A stretch of DNA of 64,000 nt from the NCBI GenBank assembly GCA_018000995.1, contig JAGNIU010000016.1:1-64000 (forward strand), given 5' to 3'. Positions within the stretch are counted from its first letter, which is position 1. Every line of letters begins with the position of its first letter. Made by a program: the position numbers and the translations under genes. Source of the stretch: Bacteroidia bacterium. GTDB taxonomy: Bacteria > Bacteroidota > Bacteroidia > B-17B0 > Aurantibacillaceae. Below are positions 35,301 through 43,694 of the stretch, in pieces. The notes under the pieces were generated by a model. The model saw only the letters and a list, made by a program, of their open reading frames with translations, was not told the DNA's origin and did not search any database.

Positions 35301-35953
35301 TAACAACAAGCGCCACCGCCTTCAGTACCAAACCAGATTCTTCCTGACTTATCCTGAATCATACACAATACAGTATTGTTACTTAATCCATTTTTTTCAG
35401 AGAAGTTCGTAAATGAAGAACCATCATAACGGCTTGCACCCCCACCAACAGTTCCCATCCATAAATTACCCCATTTATCAAACAATAAACTTCGGATAAA
35501 AGAAGAGCTTAGTCCTTGCTCAACATCTAAGTATTGGATGTTACTAATAGCAGCATCTTTAAAACGCGGAGCGGTTGCCGGCACTGGAATAGATTGCACA
35601 CAGACTACAGAATTTATTTTTGCAGTTACAACAATTGGTAATTGCAATTTATCTTCGCCCGGTGTGTTTGTATATAAATCTTCAGGAACTTCAGTGCTTT
35701 TTAAATTGCTGACTGAATTTATGTTTGTATTAGTTGGATAAACAACAGGAGTTTTAGCATTAGTAACAGAAGGTTTTCCTGCTTCGTTTGTACTATGCTT
35801 AGCGCGGCGAATTGTAATAAGACTTACCGGCTGTTCTTGAGTACTATCCTTTACATTTTCGGAAACAGTTTTATTAGTAATTTGCGTTTTATCATTTTTA
35901 CATGAAACACAAAAAGCGAATACTATAATGATTAGGGATACTATTTTTTTCAT
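32363..35953 (-). CDS. Lipoprotein sensor: propeller repeats, Y_Y_Y domain, SpoIIE phosphatase
   Basis: A 1196-residue transmembrane signalling protein. The N-terminus is a signal peptide with lipobox-like CVSC (Cys18), then a Thr/Pro-rich spacer to about residue 140. About 12 full and two weaker two-component-regulator propeller repeats follow (pattern G-x-(I/L/V)-W-(F/M)-G-T-x-G-x-G), enough for two seven-bladed propellers. A Y_Y_Y beta sandwich comes next (GIEWSAPDKIQYQYMLEG), then one membrane span, a coiled coil (KQKEIVDSINYAKRIQGAM) and a C-terminal SpoIIE-type PP2C phosphatase with PKDIVSGDFYW, VTADSTGHGVPGAMMS, and FSLTDGVPDQFGG. Acidic metal ligands are present. The sensor lies outside the inner membrane and the phosphatase inside. 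The target phosphoprotein is unknown; STAS-like proteins in this window are candidates. Confidence 0.95.
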   Translation of the reverse strand: MKKIVSLIIIVFAFCVSCKNDKTQITNKTVSENVKDSTQEQPVSLITIRRAKHSTNEAGKPSVTNAKTPVVYPTNTNINSVSNLKSTEVPEDLYTNTPGEDKLQLPIVVTAKINSVVCVQSIPVPATAPRFKDAAISNIQYLDVEQGLSSSFIRSLLFDKWGNLWMGTVGGGASRYDGSSFTNFSEKNGLSNNTVLCMIQDKSGRIWFGTEGGGACCYDGKIMWRFTKDEGLSDNTILSICEDKDGKIWFGTNGAGVCVYDGKTITTYDESMGLSNNTVRSIIQDSKGTMWFGTNGWGACQFNGKVFTYFGTGAGLNSKIIHSIIEDDKGQIWFATDDGGVNIYDGKTVRYLMKEDGLSSDCVISLHKDKKGNILMGTYDGGLCVYDGNKVEVFSTRQGLSNNYVLCIREDATGNVWMGTYGGGVCLYNGSSFMHYTEREGLGSNTVRSIVQDADSNIWFGTYGDGVIQYNGSTFSHYTESEGLSSNYVKALTLDKSGNVWMGTDGGGAMRFNGKAFENFGEDQGLSSNYILSLFTDRSGKIWFGTDGAGVCCYDGTVVTKFMDDPVLTENSVVAITQDKLGNLWFGTDGYGAVCYDGEFFRCYSEKEGLCSDYVKSIVIDTDGNVWFGTDGRGVSVLKANSIKTRRPEFLHFDENDGMSSKNIRSMVQDKTGNVWIATEKGLNYMVNRKGKFTNYAYTTANGLKANNFFPNSVYVDGNNKIWWGNGKALTTLDLNDYKLSDKAPDIHLSGLELEQTFIDFNALSDSLKAGGKIQVGDKIKKNLSNVSFSGLTDFYNYPKDLVLPHYINHLTFHFSGIEWSAPDKIQYQYMLEGSDDNDWSPLTSENKASFSNLSHGDYTFKVKAKGNSQKWSEPFEYKLSIRAPWYLHPGAYAGYLIGFISIVFGFNSVRTRQLKVRQQQLEVTVAERTSEVVQQKELIEQKQKEIVDSINYAKRIQGAMLASDQLFDSHLKNYFLFFQPKDIVSGDFYWASPMPNGNFVLVTADSTGHGVPGAMMSMLNISCLNEAVSERKLVDPAEILNHARQRIISSLSQDGSLEGGKDGMDCSVLVFDFKKNKLHYAGANNPVWIARAGELIELKADRMPVGKHDKDSVPFTSHVVDLQKDDMIFSLTDGVPDQFGGPKGKKFTYRKLKELLLNNSTKDMLEQKQLLQKSVDVWKRELEQVDDMLLVGIRL

Positions 35954-36040
35954 AATACCAATTACAATGGCTTTTAAAGATAGAAAGAATTTTTGTTATA
36001 AAGAAAGACGATTCTTTGCTACGGACCTTACATTTCCAAT

Positions 36041-36069
36041 AAAAAAAACCCTCCAAAAAAGAGGGTTTT
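36041..36069 (-). terminator. Intrinsic terminator of tRNA-Arg
   Basis: On the minus strand, AAAACCCTC (36069-36061) pairs with GAGGGTTTT (36053-36045) across a seven-base loop, and the T-run continues to 36041. It starts 12 bases after the tRNA 3' end. Confidence 0.8.
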
Positions 36070-36080
36070 AACTTTTAAAG

Positions 36081-36152
36081 TACCCTCGCCAAGAATCGAA
36101 CTTGGATTTAGCGTTTAGGAAACGCTCGTTCTATCCATTGAACTACGTGGGC
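36081..36152 (-). tRNA. tRNA-Arg (anticodon CCT)
   Basis: A 72-base cloverleaf on the minus strand. The anticodon stem-loop reads AGCGT-TTCCTAA-ACGCT, so the anticodon is CCT, which reads AGG. The T arm is CCAAG-TTCGATT-CTTGG. The acceptor strand GCCCACG pairs with CGAGGGT through one G-U pair at 1:72 and an A-A mismatch at 5:68; the discriminator is A. CCA is not encoded. An intrinsic terminator follows directly. Confidence 0.93.
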
Positions 36153-36181
36153 AAATTTGGAAAGGTAAATTTACGAATTTA

Positions 36182-37228
36182 TTACATCCATTTCTTCCTT
36201 CTGAAGTAAATCAAAAGACCTATCATAATAGTTAGCATTACGCCCCAGGTGGCAATATAACCATAGGGTGATTTTAGTTCGGGCATATAATCGAAATTCA
36301 TGCCGTATACGCCAGCCACAAATGTTACGGGAATAAAAATAGAAGACATGATGGTGAGTACTTTCATCACCTCATTCATTTTATTGGCATTGGTACTTAA
36401 ATAAATATCCATGATGCCCGATAATAAATCACGATAGGTTTCAACTGTATCAATAATTCTGGTGACATGATCCTGTAAATCGCGTAAGTAAATATCGGTG
36501 CTTGGATTTATCAATTTGGTTTCGGAGCGCACCATGTTACTAATCATATCGCGCATCGGCCAAACTTGTTTACGCAAATAAATCATTTCACGTTTTAGCT
36601 CGTACAATTTTAGTAAGGATTCTTTTCCTGCGTTCGCAATAATATCTTCTTCAATATCTTCAACTATGTCGCCAATTTTTTCGATAGCGTGGAAATAACA
36701 ATCAATAACCGCATCCATTAAAGCATAAGCCAAATAATCGGCACCGCACTTTCGTATTCTTCCTTTGGATTGACGTAAACGGGCTCTGATAATATCAAAA
36801 GCATCTCCACCTTCAGGCTCCTGAAAAGAAATAACCATATTTTCAAACAACACAATAGATAATTGTTCTGCAGCTACCTTTCCGTTGAAATTTATCATTT
36901 TCATGATAGCCACTACATAATTATCGTAATCTTCAAACTTCGGTCGCTGATCAACATTTGCAATATCCTCCAATGTCAAAGGATGAATATTATACAGCTT
37001 TCCAATTTTTTCCAACACTTCTGTTTTATGAACTCCCTCCACATTAATCCACTTCACTAACTCAGGTTTTAAATGCGAAATACATTCCGACAAATCATAA
37101 AACTCCTGCTCTACAAAATCAGTTTCGTTATATTCTATTAACGAAATTTTAATCCGTTCGTTTTTACTTTCACCGGTATAAGTGATAGTTCCAGGAGGCG
37201 CTCCTACCTTATGTCTTCTTGAACTCAT
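36182..37228 (-). CDS. corA: CorA-type magnesium/cobalt transporter
   Basis: A 348-residue inner-membrane divalent-cation channel. The large N-terminal cytoplasmic domain (residues 1-270) has the typical HPLTLEDIANVDQRPKFEDY motif. A long stalk helix and two C-terminal spans follow. The signature GMN sits in FVAGVYGMNFDYMPEL, the loop that selects Mg2+; the tail is basic (YFRRKKW). The length matches the family. The start ATG overlaps the rsmI stop by four bases, so the two are translationally coupled. It is the last gene of the adaptor-tsaB-rsmI-corA run. Confidence 0.96.
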   Translation of the reverse strand: MSSRRHKVGAPPGTITYTGESKNERIKISLIEYNETDFVEQEFYDLSECISHLKPELVKWINVEGVHKTEVLEKIGKLYNIHPLTLEDIANVDQRPKFEDYDNYVVAIMKMINFNGKVAAEQLSIVLFENMVISFQEPEGGDAFDIIRARLRQSKGRIRKCGADYLAYALMDAVIDCYFHAIEKIGDIVEDIEEDIIANAGKESLLKLYELKREMIYLRKQVWPMRDMISNMVRSETKLINPSTDIYLRDLQDHVTRIIDTVETYRDLLSGIMDIYLSTNANKMNEVMKVLTIMSSIFIPVTFVAGVYGMNFDYMPELKSPYGYIATWGVMLTIMIGLLIYFRRKKWM

Positions 37229-37902
37229 TCGCTTTTTCCTTGTAAAACAATTACTATTTCACCTTTAACAGGTTTAGAATTAAAGTGCGCTAATACTTCT
37301 GCAACAGTTCCTCTAAAATTTTCTTCATGCAGTTTTGTTAACTCACGGGAAACAGAAACCAAACGATCTTCACCAAAATGTTCTTTAAATTCTTCTAATG
37401 CTTTTATTAAACGAAACGGAGATTCATAAAATACCATTGTGCGTTCTTCGTCATGCAACGAATTTAATTTGGTCATCCGTCCTTTTTTTTGCGGCAGAAA
37501 ACCAATAAACACAAAACTATCGCAAGGTAATCCGCTATTCACTAAAGCGGGAACAAATGCGGTTGCACCCGGCAATGTTTCAACTGGAATATTATTTTTT
37601 AATGCTTCACGAACCAATAAAAAACCGGGATCAGAAATGGCGGGAGTACCTGCATCACTAATTAATGCAATTGTTTTTCCGGCGCTAATAATTTCGATAA
37701 TATCCTGAACAGTTTTATGTTCGTTATGCATGTGATAAGATTTTAAAGGCTTATCAATTTGAAAATGCTTTAATAAAAAAATAGAATTGCGTGTATCTTC
37801 TGCTAAAATTAAATCGGCTTGCTTTAAAACAGTAAGGGCCCGAAGTGTGATATCTTCTAAATTCCCAATGGGAGTTGGTACTATGTATAATTTTCCTTGC
37901 AA
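37225..37902 (-). CDS. rsmI: 16S rRNA (cytidine(1402)-2'-O)-methyltransferase
   Basis: A 225-residue cytosolic SAM-dependent methyltransferase of the tetrapyrrole-methylase fold that methylates C1402 of 16S rRNA on the ribose. Key motifs are the N-terminal KLYIVPTPIGNLEDITLRAL, LILAEDTRNSI, ALISDAGTPAISDPGF and the SAM-loop region ETLPGATAFVPALVNSG. The start is TTG at 37902, which gives the standard N-terminus with only two extra residues; no in-frame ATG is near. The protein is slightly shorter than the E. coli enzyme because it lacks the small C-terminal domain. It is 23 bases downstream of tsaB and overlaps corA by four. Confidence 0.96.
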   Translation of the reverse strand: MQGKLYIVPTPIGNLEDITLRALTVLKQADLILAEDTRNSIFLLKHFQIDKPLKSYHMHNEHKTVQDIIEIISAGKTIALISDAGTPAISDPGFLLVREALKNNIPVETLPGATAFVPALVNSGLPCDSFVFIGFLPQKKGRMTKLNSLHDEERTMVFYESPFRLIKALEEFKEHFGEDRLVSVSRELTKLHEENFRGTVAEVLAHFNSKPVKGEIVIVLQGKSE

Positions 37903-37925
37903 GCGTATGCAAGATAAAAATTAAA

Positions 37926-38603
37926 CTAAGAAGTTTTAGTGTTAATTAAGAAATTTTTCAAATAAAAGGGTTCAAAATAGGCTACGTCTTCAAATTGACC
38001 TTTAGAATGCCTTTCATTGGAGAGCTCGGCTAAGCCGGAAGTTGAAGGAACAATCCCTTCTAAAAAAATGGAGTTGGGAATTTGACTCAGTAATTCTTTA
38101 CACTTTGGCATCCCGTCACCAAAAAAACAAATGGACTTGCCGGTCTCAAAAAAAGATAAAGCCTCAGGTAATATTTGTGCTGATGTTTCTTTAACTGTAT
38201 TCAAATCTTTATCAAAAATAGCAGTGTAAACTTCCATCCGGCGCGCATCTAACATGGGACAAAATAAAATATCAGATTTATTTTTCTGAAGAGCAACAGC
38301 TGCCATCGTTTGCAAAGTATTTACGGCGATAAGCGGAATTTGTAATGCGTAGGCCAAACCTTTTGCAGCTGAAACACCAATACGTAAACCGGTATAAGAA
38401 CCCGGACCACTTCCAACAGCAATCGCATTTAAATCTTTAGTGGATTTTCCTACTTTAGCTAAAACTTCCTCAATAAAAACATGCAAATTTTCGGCGTGAG
38501 TAAATCCTTCGTTAACTTCTTTACTTGCCAGAATAAGTCCTGCTTTAGCTAATGATACAGAGCAAAGTGTTGTTGATGTTTCAATATTTAAAATTAGCGG
38601 CAA
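37926..38603 (-). CDS. tsaB: tRNA threonylcarbamoyladenosine biosynthesis protein TsaB
   Basis: A 225-residue protein of the ASKHA fold that supports TsaD in forming t6A37 on ANN-decoding tRNAs. Visible family features are the opening LILNIETSTTLCSVSLA, HAENLHVFIEEVL and the signature AVGSGPGSYTGLRIGVSAAK, followed by IPLIAVNTLQTMA. The C-terminus is typical. The start is TTG at 38603, directly after the stop codon of the adaptor gene with no spacer, so translation is probably coupled. Confidence 0.95.
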   Translation of the reverse strand: MPLILNIETSTTLCSVSLAKAGLILASKEVNEGFTHAENLHVFIEEVLAKVGKSTKDLNAIAVGSGPGSYTGLRIGVSAAKGLAYALQIPLIAVNTLQTMAAVALQKNKSDILFCPMLDARRMEVYTAIFDKDLNTVKETSAQILPEALSFFETGKSICFFGDGMPKCKELLSQIPNSIFLEGIVPSTSGLAELSNERHSKGQFEDVAYFEPFYLKNFLINTKTS

Positions 38604-39962
38604 TTACTTTTCGGTTGTTGAAAATAATTTATCCTTATCTACTATTTTCACTTTTGTTCCCTTACGTAAAGTTCGGGCAACGGCGCTATAAGGACCAGTA
38701 ATCACTTCCATATCGTTAGTAAAACCACTTACGATTTCAATGTAATCATTATCCTGAATTCCGGTTTTCACTTCTATCATTACGGCTTTACCATCTTTAA
38801 TAGTGAACACATATTCTTTTAATTTTTCTTTGTTACTGTCTTTATTCGCTGCTTTCTCTTCTTCTTCGCTAGTTACTTTAGTTTCCCACTCTTCATCAGG
38901 ATTATCTTTTTTCACTTTCGTTGAATCCATAATACGGGTAGTTACTGCCATAATCGGAACAGATAAAACACCAGAGACACGTTTAGTCTGAATATCAACA
39001 CTCGCACTCATTCCTGGACGGAAAGGTGACATATTTTCGCCAGTCACCAAATTCATATATGATTCTCTTAAAATTCTAACCTTAACAACGAAGTTCGTTA
39101 CCTGGTCGGCACTAATTCCCATTGTATTAGCTGAGTTGGCAATTTCTGTAACGATGCCTTTAAATTTTTTATCGAGATAAGCATCCACCTCAATTAATGC
39201 TGTATCGTTTTTAGAAACGCGGATAATATCATTTTCATTAACCTCAATACTAACTTCCATCTCGTTTAAGTTAGCAAGACGTAAAATTTCCGTTCCTTGT
39301 AAACCCATTACACCAACAACACGTTCACCTTTTTCTACATTTAATTTAGAAACAGTTCCATCAACCGGAGCATAAATAAAAGTTTTGTCTAAGTTGGTAC
39401 TTGCTTCACGTAAAGAAGCTTCAATACTCTTCACATTATATTGAGATGCCTTAATACTTTCAACCATTCCATCCACATTAGCTTTAGCTGATTCGTAAGC
39501 AGCTTTGGAAGCATCAAGTTCTTGTTGGGAGATAACATTCTGGTCGAATAACTTTTTACTACGCGCATAACTGGCATCTGCATTGGCCAGATTAGCCTTT
39601 GCTTGTTCTAATTGCGCCATAGTAGTTTTCAAATTCGCTTTACTACTTTCAACCGTAGCGTCTACACGTTCAATTGCACTTTGATAAATATCTGGCTTGA
39701 TGCGGCACAACAACTGTCCCTTTTTTACGGCATCGCCTTCTTTCACTAACATCTCCACAATTTCCCCACTCACATCGGAAGTAATTTTTAATTCTGTCTC
39801 AGGTTGAACCTTTCCGTTTGCAGAAACTGTCTCCACTATACTGCGCTTCATAGCTTTTTCAACCATAACCTCAGTTGGTTTACTACCTTGCAGGGCTTTT
39901 ACAACTACAACCGCTAAAATAAGCGCTATCCCAATTCCAATTATCCAATATACTTTCTTCAT
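38604..39962 (-). CDS. Periplasmic adaptor subunit of an efflux pump (HlyD/MacA type)
   Basis: A 452-residue inner-membrane-anchored adaptor that links an inner-membrane pump to an outer-membrane channel. One N-terminal span (residues 5-22) is followed by the lipoyl half (VKKGQLLCRIKPDIYQSAI), a long coiled-coil hairpin (residues 80-170), the second lipoyl half with TFIYAPVDGTVSKLNVEKGE, and the beta barrel. An acidic, Lys/Glu-rich insertion of about 30 residues near 355-385 is unusual. The start is set at 39962 because the TAAATTTG promoter element covers the earlier ATG. It is followed by tsaB with no spacer, and no pump or TolC gene is adjacent. The MacB-type permease at 8082 is a possible but distant partner. 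Confidence 0.92.
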   Translation of the reverse strand: MKKVYWIIGIGIALILAVVVVKALQGSKPTEVMVEKAMKRSIVETVSANGKVQPETELKITSDVSGEIVEMLVKEGDAVKKGQLLCRIKPDIYQSAIERVDATVESSKANLKTTMAQLEQAKANLANADASYARSKKLFDQNVISQQELDASKAAYESAKANVDGMVESIKASQYNVKSIEASLREASTNLDKTFIYAPVDGTVSKLNVEKGERVVGVMGLQGTEILRLANLNEMEVSIEVNENDIIRVSKNDTALIEVDAYLDKKFKGIVTEIANSANTMGISADQVTNFVVKVRILRESYMNLVTGENMSPFRPGMSASVDIQTKRVSGVLSVPIMAVTTRIMDSTKVKKDNPDEEWETKVTSEEEEKAANKDSNKEKLKEYVFTIKDGKAVMIEVKTGIQDNDYIEIVSGFTNDMEVITGPYSAVARTLRKGTKVKIVDKDKLFSTTEK

Positions 39963-39980
39963 AATACGACTAAATCTGTA

Positions 39981-39988
39981 CAAATTTA
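39981..39988 (-). promoter_or_regulatory. TAnnTTTG (-7) promoter element for adaptor-tsaB-rsmI-corA
   Basis: TAAATTTG on the minus strand lies 18 bases upstream of the ATG at 39962. It overlaps the alternative upstream ATG codon, which argues against that codon as a start. Confidence 0.5.
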
Positions 39989-40052
39989 GGAACTAATAGT
40001 CAAATGCTACGCCCACTCAGCACTTTTAAAAACCGAATGTCATTAATTTCAA

Positions 40053-41603
40053 TTATTCGTGTATAATTTTAGCCTTGTTAAGGGCTTTTTCGCGCATCAC
40101 ATCTTGTATGCTTCGATTTTCAATTTTACAGGTAAGCCAGGCGATAATATCGAGGTAAAGGAAGGCGCGTTTCTCGTAAGGATCTTGTTGCAGTTTTATT
40201 AAGTTAGTACGAAGTTTAATGAATTCCTTTTTCACACTTACGGCATCCATTAAAGGTACTTTACGCAAGAAATTCAGAATATGCTGCTGCACCTGATTCA
40301 TTTCTTGTAATTTGGATAAGAAACGAAATACGGATTTAATTTGGTACTGCACCATCTCTGTATTTCCTAATTCGTAATGCGAAATCAAATTTAAAATATG
40401 GGAAAACCCGTGAATATCGCTACGAATTTGAGTTGGATGATGAATTACTTTATTTAAATACTCAATGGCTTTATTATTATCACCACTTCCAAAATACAAA
40501 CAACCAATTTTGTAATAGAAATTTAAAATTCGATTATCGTCTATCTTTTTTTCGTAACGCTCTACCCCATCCTCAATTTCTTTTACTAAATACAGTCCCT
40601 CCGAAAAAGTTCCATTCATAAAATGGAAATTAATTTTATTGATGTAACGGTATTGAAATAAAAGAACCGAATTGTTTTCGTTATTTAAAATAAACTCTTC
40701 GTTGCCGAGTTTTTCTAGAGTTTGTAATACTTCTGTGAATTTTTGTCGGTGATTGATGAAGAATAAAGCCGCCATTAAATTATGCAAGCCCTTTAAATAT
40801 AAATCGGCATACACCGGAATTAAGTGTGCGTTTTCCTCGAATAAATCTACCCAACGACTTGCGTACTTATAACAGGTTAAAAAATCCTGAACAATATAAT
40901 TGTACCAAACATAGGATTGATAGAGATACAATTTTTCAAAAAAACTTAGTTCATCAATATTGTAAGCAGGGATATTAGATTTAAAAAACTCCGACACAAA
41001 CATGAAATCCTTTTCGTTACGCACGTGACTCGTACGTAAATACAAACCATACAAACGGATACTTAAATTTGAAAAATTATTAGTGCCACTTATTTTTTTG
41101 CTTAGCAAGGACGCGTTGTTTGTGATTTCTTCGGCAGTGGTATCTATACTTCGGGTGATGTATTGTCCTTCAATATGCTTTTCAAAATCTAAAATCTCTA
41201 ATAAAATCGCATTCTTTTCAAATTCTTTAGCTGAGACTTTAGCCTTATCTAACATTTTCAGGCTTTGGTTGTAAAGTCCTTTGTTGTAAAGGAGTTTAGC
41301 GTAATCAATTTGTTCTCGTAAATAAATATCTAAATCCTGATTGGAGGCATTTAAACGCAAACTCATTAAAATTTGCTTATACAAATGCGCTTTTAAATTG
41401 GATAATTGGGTTTTCGAAATGTCGTTGGCTTTTTGAAGAATTTTATCTTCGTTGTAATCAGTTGTCTTATCAATACTATCAAACAAGGTCATGAACTTAC
41501 TTTCCTCGTTACTTTGAATGCGGTTCACGTAAAGTTTAAAATTACGTTTCTCACTTTTACTTAACGATTTAATAAGCTGATATAAAGGATCGCTGTTTGA
41601 CAC
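40053..41603 (-). CDS. Helical-repeat (TPR-like) protein, unknown function
   Basis: A 516-residue protein without signal peptide or membrane span, almost entirely helical. The N-terminal 90 residues include LYQLIKSLSKSEKRNFKLYV, a segment I have met at the start of a Bacteroidota-specific family of long helical-repeat proteins. From about residue 100 on, pairs of helices follow with TPR-like spacing (for example YKIGCLYFGSGDNNKAIEYL). It probably acts as a protein-binding scaffold in the cytoplasm. The start is GTG at 41603. It is divergent from the YyaL-type gene, with 72 bases between. The function is unknown. Confidence 0.8.
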   Translation of the reverse strand: MSNSDPLYQLIKSLSKSEKRNFKLYVNRIQSNEESKFMTLFDSIDKTTDYNEDKILQKANDISKTQLSNLKAHLYKQILMSLRLNASNQDLDIYLREQIDYAKLLYNKGLYNQSLKMLDKAKVSAKEFEKNAILLEILDFEKHIEGQYITRSIDTTAEEITNNASLLSKKISGTNNFSNLSIRLYGLYLRTSHVRNEKDFMFVSEFFKSNIPAYNIDELSFFEKLYLYQSYVWYNYIVQDFLTCYKYASRWVDLFEENAHLIPVYADLYLKGLHNLMAALFFINHRQKFTEVLQTLEKLGNEEFILNNENNSVLLFQYRYINKINFHFMNGTFSEGLYLVKEIEDGVERYEKKIDDNRILNFYYKIGCLYFGSGDNNKAIEYLNKVIHHPTQIRSDIHGFSHILNLISHYELGNTEMVQYQIKSVFRFLSKLQEMNQVQQHILNFLRKVPLMDAVSVKKEFIKLRTNLIKLQQDPYEKRAFLYLDIIAWLTCKIENRSIQDVMREKALNKAKIIHE

Positions 41604-41675
41604 ACTTAAAATTAAGGAAAATTCTCAATAAAATTTTACCGTAAATTAAAATAATGCTAATACCTTTAGGCTCAA

Positions 41676-43694
41676 ATGCACACTAATTCTCTCATAAACG
41701 AAACCAGTCCGTACTTGTTACAACACGCCCATAACCCTGTTAATTGGGTGGCGTGGAATGAATCTGTTTTAAAACAAGCTAAAGCAGAAAACAAACTAAT
41801 CTTAGTAAGCGTTGGTTATAGCGCTTGTCATTGGTGCCACGTAATGGAACACGAAAGTTTTGAAGATGAGAAAGTGGCTGAAATCATGAACAAACATTTC
41901 ATTTGCATTAAAGTCGACAGAGAAGAACGGCCTGATGTAGATATGTTATATATGACGGCTGTGCAACTAATGAACGGACAAGGTGGTTGGCCTTTGAATT
42001 GTTTTACATTACCGGATGGCAGACCGATTTACGGCGGCACTTATTTCAGAAAAGAACAATGGATAAATATTTTATTGAATTTGTCTGGACTTTACGAAGA
42101 GAATGCTGAAAAGGTAATGCAATATGCTACTGAATTGACGAATGGTTTGCATCAAACAGAATTAATAAATACAAAACAATACGAGGCTCACCCTTTCAAC
42201 AAAGAAATTCTAGAAAAATGTATTTTAAATTGGGAAAAGCGATTTGATAATGATTTAGGCGGACCGAAAAAAGCACCGAAATTCCCTATACCAAATAATT
42301 ACAGTTTTCTGTTAAAGCACGCGCATTTAACTAATGATTCAAAATTATTAAAGCATGTTGAGTTAACGTTAACCAAAATGGCTTGCGGTGGCATTTACGA
42401 TCAGTTAGGAGGGGGTTTTGCAAGATATAGTACAGATATAGAATGGAAAATTCCACACTTTGAAAAAATGCTTTACGATAATGCGCAATTGGTAACGCTG
42501 TATTGTGAAGCGTACCGTTTAAGTAAAAATAATTTATACAAGCAAATAGTTGAAGAGACATTGTCGTTTATAGAAAGAGAATGGTTAAGTAAAGAAAATG
42601 GTTTTTATAGCGCTTTAGATGCCGACAGCGAAGGTGAAGAAGGAAAATATTATGTTTGGCAAAAAGAAGAACTCGAAAATTTATTGGGAAAAGATTTTGA
42701 AGTGTTTGCTGATTATTACGGAATAAATGACATTGGCTATTGGGAACATGATAATTATGTGTTGATGCGGAATGAAAATGTGAATGAGATTTTATTCAAG
42801 CATCAGATAAAAATTAATGAACTTGAATCACTTATAACTAATTCAAAAACTATTTTATTAAAAGAAAGAGATAAACGTGTTAAGCCGGGGCTAGACGACA
42901 AAATCTTAACAGCTTGGAATGCGCTGATGTGTAAAGCTTATGGAGAAGCGTATTTAACTTTTAAAAACATAAATTACAAAACCATAGCTCTTAAGAATGC
43001 AGAATTTCTGAAACAAAGTATGGTGAAGTCGGACTTTTCGATGTACCGTAATTTCAAAAACGGGAAAGCAAACATAAATGGGTTTTTAGATGATTATGCC
43101 TTTTCGATGGATGCTTTTATTCATACTTACATTATTTCACAAGATGAAAGCTGGTTAAACCTCAGCAAAAATTTATGTGATTACGTATTAAAGAATTTTT
43201 ACAATGCCGAAAGCGGTTTATTTTATTATACGGATTTATCGAACCAACTTATTGTACGAAGTACCGAAACCAGTGATAATGTTATCCCCGCCTCTAATTC
43301 TCAAATGGCTCACAATTTGTTTAAGTTGGGGAAATATTTTAACAATAGCGATTACGAGGAAAAATCTGTTAAAATGCTTAATCGTTTTACTGAAGAAATT
43401 GTTGGTTACGGGGCAGGATACAGTAATTGGGCCTCTTTATTCAGTGATTTATTGAACAATTACTATGAAGTTTGCATTGTTGGTAAAGATGTTGATGAAA
43501 AAATCCGAGAGCTCTATAATCACTACGTTCCAAATGCCATTTTTGTAGTAGCCGCTTCAGGCTCTGAACTGGATATTTTGAAGCAACGCTTTGTGGAGGG
43601 CAAAACCCTCATTTACGTTTGTAAAAACAAAGCTTGTTTACTTCCCGTTTCAGAGGTAAAAGAAGCGATGAAGCAACTTGAAGCAACTACTTAG
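41676..43694 (+). CDS. YyaL/SSP411-type thioredoxin-domain protein (DUF255)
   Basis: A 672-residue cytosolic protein. Residues 1-170 form the thioredoxin-like DUF255 domain with the landmark [17 protein letters not shown] and the redox pair C51-x2-C54 ([16 protein letters not shown]). From there to the end is a six-hairpin (alpha/alpha)6 barrel of the N-acylglucosamine-2-epimerase type ([48 protein letters not shown]). Length and order match the full family. The exact reaction is not established for the family; a nucleoside-sugar or redox role has been proposed. Its last 17 bases overlap the start of the next gene. A TACCTTTA element lies just upstream. Confidence 0.94.
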   Translation: MHTNSLINETSPYLLQHAHNPVNWVAWNESVLKQAKAENKLILVSVGYSACHWCHVMEHESFEDEKVAEIMNKHFICIKVDREERPDVDMLYMTAVQLMNGQGGWPLNCFTLPDGRPIYGGTYFRKEQWINILLNLSGLYEENAEKVMQYATELTNGLHQTELINTKQYEAHPFNKEILEKCILNWEKRFDNDLGGPKKAPKFPIPNNYSFLLKHAHLTNDSKLLKHVELTLTKMACGGIYDQLGGGFARYSTDIEWKIPHFEKMLYDNAQLVTLYCEAYRLSKNNLYKQIVEETLSFIEREWLSKENGFYSALDADSEGEEGKYYVWQKEELENLLGKDFEVFADYYGINDIGYWEHDNYVLMRNENVNEILFKHQIKINELESLITNSKTILLKERDKRVKPGLDDKILTAWNALMCKAYGEAYLTFKNINYKTIALKNAEFLKQSMVKSDFSMYRNFKNGKANINGFLDDYAFSMDAFIHTYIISQDESWLNLSKNLCDYVLKNFYNAESGLFYYTDLSNQLIVRSTETSDNVIPASNSQMAHNLFKLGKYFNNSDYEEKSVKMLNRFTEEIVGYGAGYSNWASLFSDLLNNYYEVCIVGKDVDEKIRELYNHYVPNAIFVVAASGSELDILKQRFVEGKTLIYVCKNKACLLPVSEVKEAMKQLEATT

